Shown: positions 61,600 through 64,000 of the stretch, piece after piece
Layout: each line of letters opens with the position of its first letter
Position numbering within the stretch: the stretch's first letter is position 1
From: Mactromeris polynyma
Taxonomy: Eukaryota > Mollusca > Bivalvia > Venerida > Mactridae
Direction: 5' to 3'
Assembly (NCBI GenBank): GCA_032209605.1
Contig: JASFXZ010000034.1
Location: forward strand, 6,965,768 to 7,029,767
Length of the DNA: 64,000 bases
Position numbers and translations under genes: made by a program
Notes under the pieces: generated by a model
What the model saw: the letters and a program-made list of their open reading frames with translations, nothing else
Databases searched by the model: none
What the model was told of the DNA's origin: nothing

Positions 61600-64000
61600 T
61601 CTTTTGTTGGTTTTGAAATATGTTGAGTCTGTAGGATTACTGTTGGTGTTATAGAGAATGGAGTCTGCATGTTATGTGTTTGTCCTGTAGTGAATGGTTG
61701 TGCATGTTTTACGTTGGTGTATTAGTGTATGGTATCTGCCTGGTTTCTGTTTGTGTATTAGTGTATGGCATTAGAATGTTTTCAGTTTGTGTATAAGTGT
61801 ATGGTATGTGTCTGGTTTCTGTTTGTATGTAAGTGAATGGTATGTGTCTGATTTCTGTTTGTGAGTTATTGAAATTATGAACCTTGATTCTGTTTGTGTA
61901 GCAGTGGGTGGTAAGTGTCTGGTTTCTGTTTGTGTAGCAGTGAGTGGTGTGTGTCTGGTTTCTGTTTGTGTAGCAGTGAGTGGTATGTGTCTGGTTTCTG
62001 TTTGTGTAGCAGTGAGTGGTATGTGTCTGGTTTCTGTTTGTGTAGCAGTGAGTGGTACGTGTCTGGTTTCTGTTTGTGTAGCAGTGAGTGGTGTGTGTCT
62101 GGTTTCTGTTTGTGTAGCAGTGAGTGGTATGTGTCTGGTTTCTGTTTGTGTAGCAGTGAGTGGTATGTGTGTGTCTTGTTTCTGTTTGTGTAGCAGTGAG
62201 TGGTATGTGCCTGGTTTCTGTTTGTGTAGCAGTGAGTGGTATGTGTCTGGTTTCTGTTTGTGTAGCAGTGTGTGGTATGTGCCTGGTTTCTGTTTGTGTA
62301 GCAGTGAATGGTATGTGTCTGGTTTCTGTTTGTGTAGCAGTGAGTGGTATGTGCCTGGTTTCTGTTTGTGTAGCAGTGAGTGGTATGTGCCTGGTTTCTG
62401 TTTGTGTAGCAGTGAGTGGTGTGTGTCTGGTTTCTGTTTGTGTAGCAGTGAGTGGTGTGTGTCTGGTTTCTGTTTGTGTAGCAGTGTGTGGTATGTGCCT
62501 GGTTTCTGTTTGTGTAGCAGTGAGTGGTGTGTGTCTGGTTTCTGTTTGTGTAGCAGTGTGTGGTATGTGCCTGGTTTCTGTTTGTGTAGCAGTGAGTGGT
62601 GTGTGCCTGGTTTCTGTTTGTGTAGCAGTGAGTGGTATGTGCCTGGTTTCTGTTTGTGTAGCAGTGAGTGGTGTGTGTATGGTTTCTGTTTGTGTAGCAG
62701 TGAGTGGTATGTGTCTGGTTTCTGTTTGTGTAGCAGTGAGTTGTATGTGTCTGGTTTCTGTTTGTGTAGCAGTGAGTGGTATGTGTCTGGTTTCTGTTTG
62801 TGTAGCAGTGAGTGGTATGTGTCTTGTTTCTGTTTGTGTAGCAGTGAGTGGTATGTGCCTGGTTTCTGTTCGTGTAGCAGTGAGTGGTGTGTGTCTGGTT
62901 TCTGTTGTGTAGCAGTGAGTGGTGTGTGTCTGGTTTCTGTTTGTGTAGCAGTGAGTGGTATGTGTCTGATTTCTGTTTGTGTAGCAGTGAGTGGTATGTG
63001 TCTGGTTTCTGTTTGTGTAGCAGTGAGTGGTGTGTGCCTGGTTTCTGTTTGTGTAGCAGTGAGTGGTGTGTGTCTGGTTTCTGTTTGTGTAGCAGTGAGT
63101 GGTGTGTGCCTGGTTTCTGTTTGTGTAGCAGTGAGTGGTATGTGTCTGGTTTCTGTTTGTGTAGCAGTGAGTGGTGTGTGTCTGGTTTCTGTTTGTGTAG
63201 CAGTGAGTGGTGTGTGTCTGGTTTCTGTTTGTGTAGCAGTGAGTGGTGTGTGTCTGGTTTTTGTTTGTGTAGCAGTGAGTGGTATGTGTGTGTCTTGTTT
63301 CTGTTTGTGTAGCAGTGAGTGGTATGTGTCTGGTTTCTGTTTGTGTAGCAGTGAGTGGTATGTGTCTGGTTTCTGTTTGTGTAGCAGTGAGTGGTGTGTG
63401 TCTGGTTTCTGTTTGTGTAGCAGTGAGTGGTGTGTGTCTGGTTTCTGTTTGTGTAGCAGTGAGTGGTGTGTGTCTGGTTTTTGTTTGTGTAGCAGTGAGT
63501 GGTATGTGTGTGTCTTGTTTCTGTTTGTGTAGCAGTGAGTGGTATGTGTCTGGTTTCTGTTTGTGTAGCAGTGAGTGGTATGTGTCTGGTTTCTGTTTGT
63601 GTAGCAGTGAGTGGTGTGTGTCTGGTTTCTGTTTGTGTAGCAGTGAGTGGTATGTGTCTGGTTTCTGTTTGTGTAGCAGTGAGTGGTGTGTGTCTGGTTT
63701 CTGTTTGTGTAGCAGTGAGTGGTATGTGTCTGGTTTCTGTTTGTGTAGCAGTGAGTGGTGTGTGTCTGGTTTCTGTTTGTGTAGCAGTGAGTGGTATGTG
63801 TCTGGTTTCTGTTTGTGTAGCAGTGAGTGGTGTGTGTCTGGTTTCTGTTTGTGTAGCAGTGAGTGGTATGTGTCTGGTTTCTGTTTGTGTAGCAGTGAGT
63901 GGTATGTGTCTGGTTTCTGTTTGTGTAGCAGTGAGTGGTATGTGTCTGGTTTCTGTTTGTGTAGCAGTGAGTGGTATGTGTCTGGTTTCTGTTTGTGTAG
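61600..64000 (+). repeat. 36-bp minisatellite, more than 58 copies, running off the window
   Basis: The unit is tctggtttctgtttgtgtag plus cagtgagtggtatgtg. From about 61875 copies are nearly identical; between 61600 and 61870 they are clearly more diverged, as expected for the ageing edge of an array. The 36-bp period keeps long reading frames open, but these are repeat artefacts. A higher-order block including 'tgtgtgtgtcttgttt' recurs at 62163, 63287 and 63507. Confidence 0.96.

Noticed and set aside
61877..63532. 551-codon frame of SVCVAVSGMCLV repeats
   Set aside because: It is the product of a stop-free 36-bp minisatellite; its ends coincide with array edges or indels, not gene signals.

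Overview
The window is nuclear DNA of an invertebrate animal, most likely a lophotrochozoan and probably a bivalve mollusc. The signs are AT-rich sequence, spliced genes with GT-AG introns, one long ABCA gene spread over more than 22 kb, dense minisatellites and short terminal-inverted-repeat elements inside introns, tRNA-derived SINEs, a Mutator-like transposon with a FLYWCH-type zinc finger, and a PHD-endonuclease-reverse transcriptase retrotransposon. The species cannot be fixed from sequence alone.

Layout. (1) 443-22853, plus strand: the last sixteen coding exons (about 1256 codons) of an ABCA3-like full ABC transporter. Both nucleotide-binding domains and most of the second membrane half are present; the 5' exons lie outside the window. 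Its introns hold minisatellites (32, 32, 28, 27, 23, 32 and 25 bp units), at least two hAT-like short elements with visible 8-bp target duplications, several TA-type MITEs and a tRNA-derived SINE. The most striking feature is at exon 12, whose last nine codons plus 5' splice site are repeated 23 more times in frame. (2) 23146-26666: a 3.5-kb element with perfect 21-bp terminal inverted repeats and two phase-compatible small minus-strand exons of unknown function. (3) 29556-33096: a complete Mutator-like element with a 9-bp target duplication, inverted repeats and a five-exon FLYWCH plus MULE transposase gene. A broken second end of the same family lies at 48202-48475. (4) 33800-37430: phase-compatible small exons of unrecognised plus-strand gene(s), with a 55-bp minisatellite and a 397-bp MITE. 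(5) 38160-43700: dispersed repeats, a 25-bp minisatellite, a promoter-like segment with three NRF1-type palindromes, and a 1.75-kb hAT-like element. (6) 44802-47035: three phase-matched minus-strand exons forming the C-terminus of an unrecognised protein, with a tRNA-like Pol III unit and a SINE in the introns. (7) 49950-53510, minus strand: an uninterrupted 1186-codon non-LTR retrotransposon ORF with an N-terminal 2A-like motif, PHD-like finger, apurinic-type endonuclease and reverse transcriptase. (8) 54890-64000: more SINE copies, a 56-bp minisatellite, a TTAA-type MITE, a second copy of the exon-2-proximal MITE, and a large 36-bp minisatellite running off the right edge.

The ABCA transporter, the unknown minus-strand gene and the unknown plus-strand exons are the likely host genes. 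Most of the rest is mobile DNA and tandem repeat. The recurring theme is repeat expansion next to exon 3' ends, which may feed into splice-site choice.
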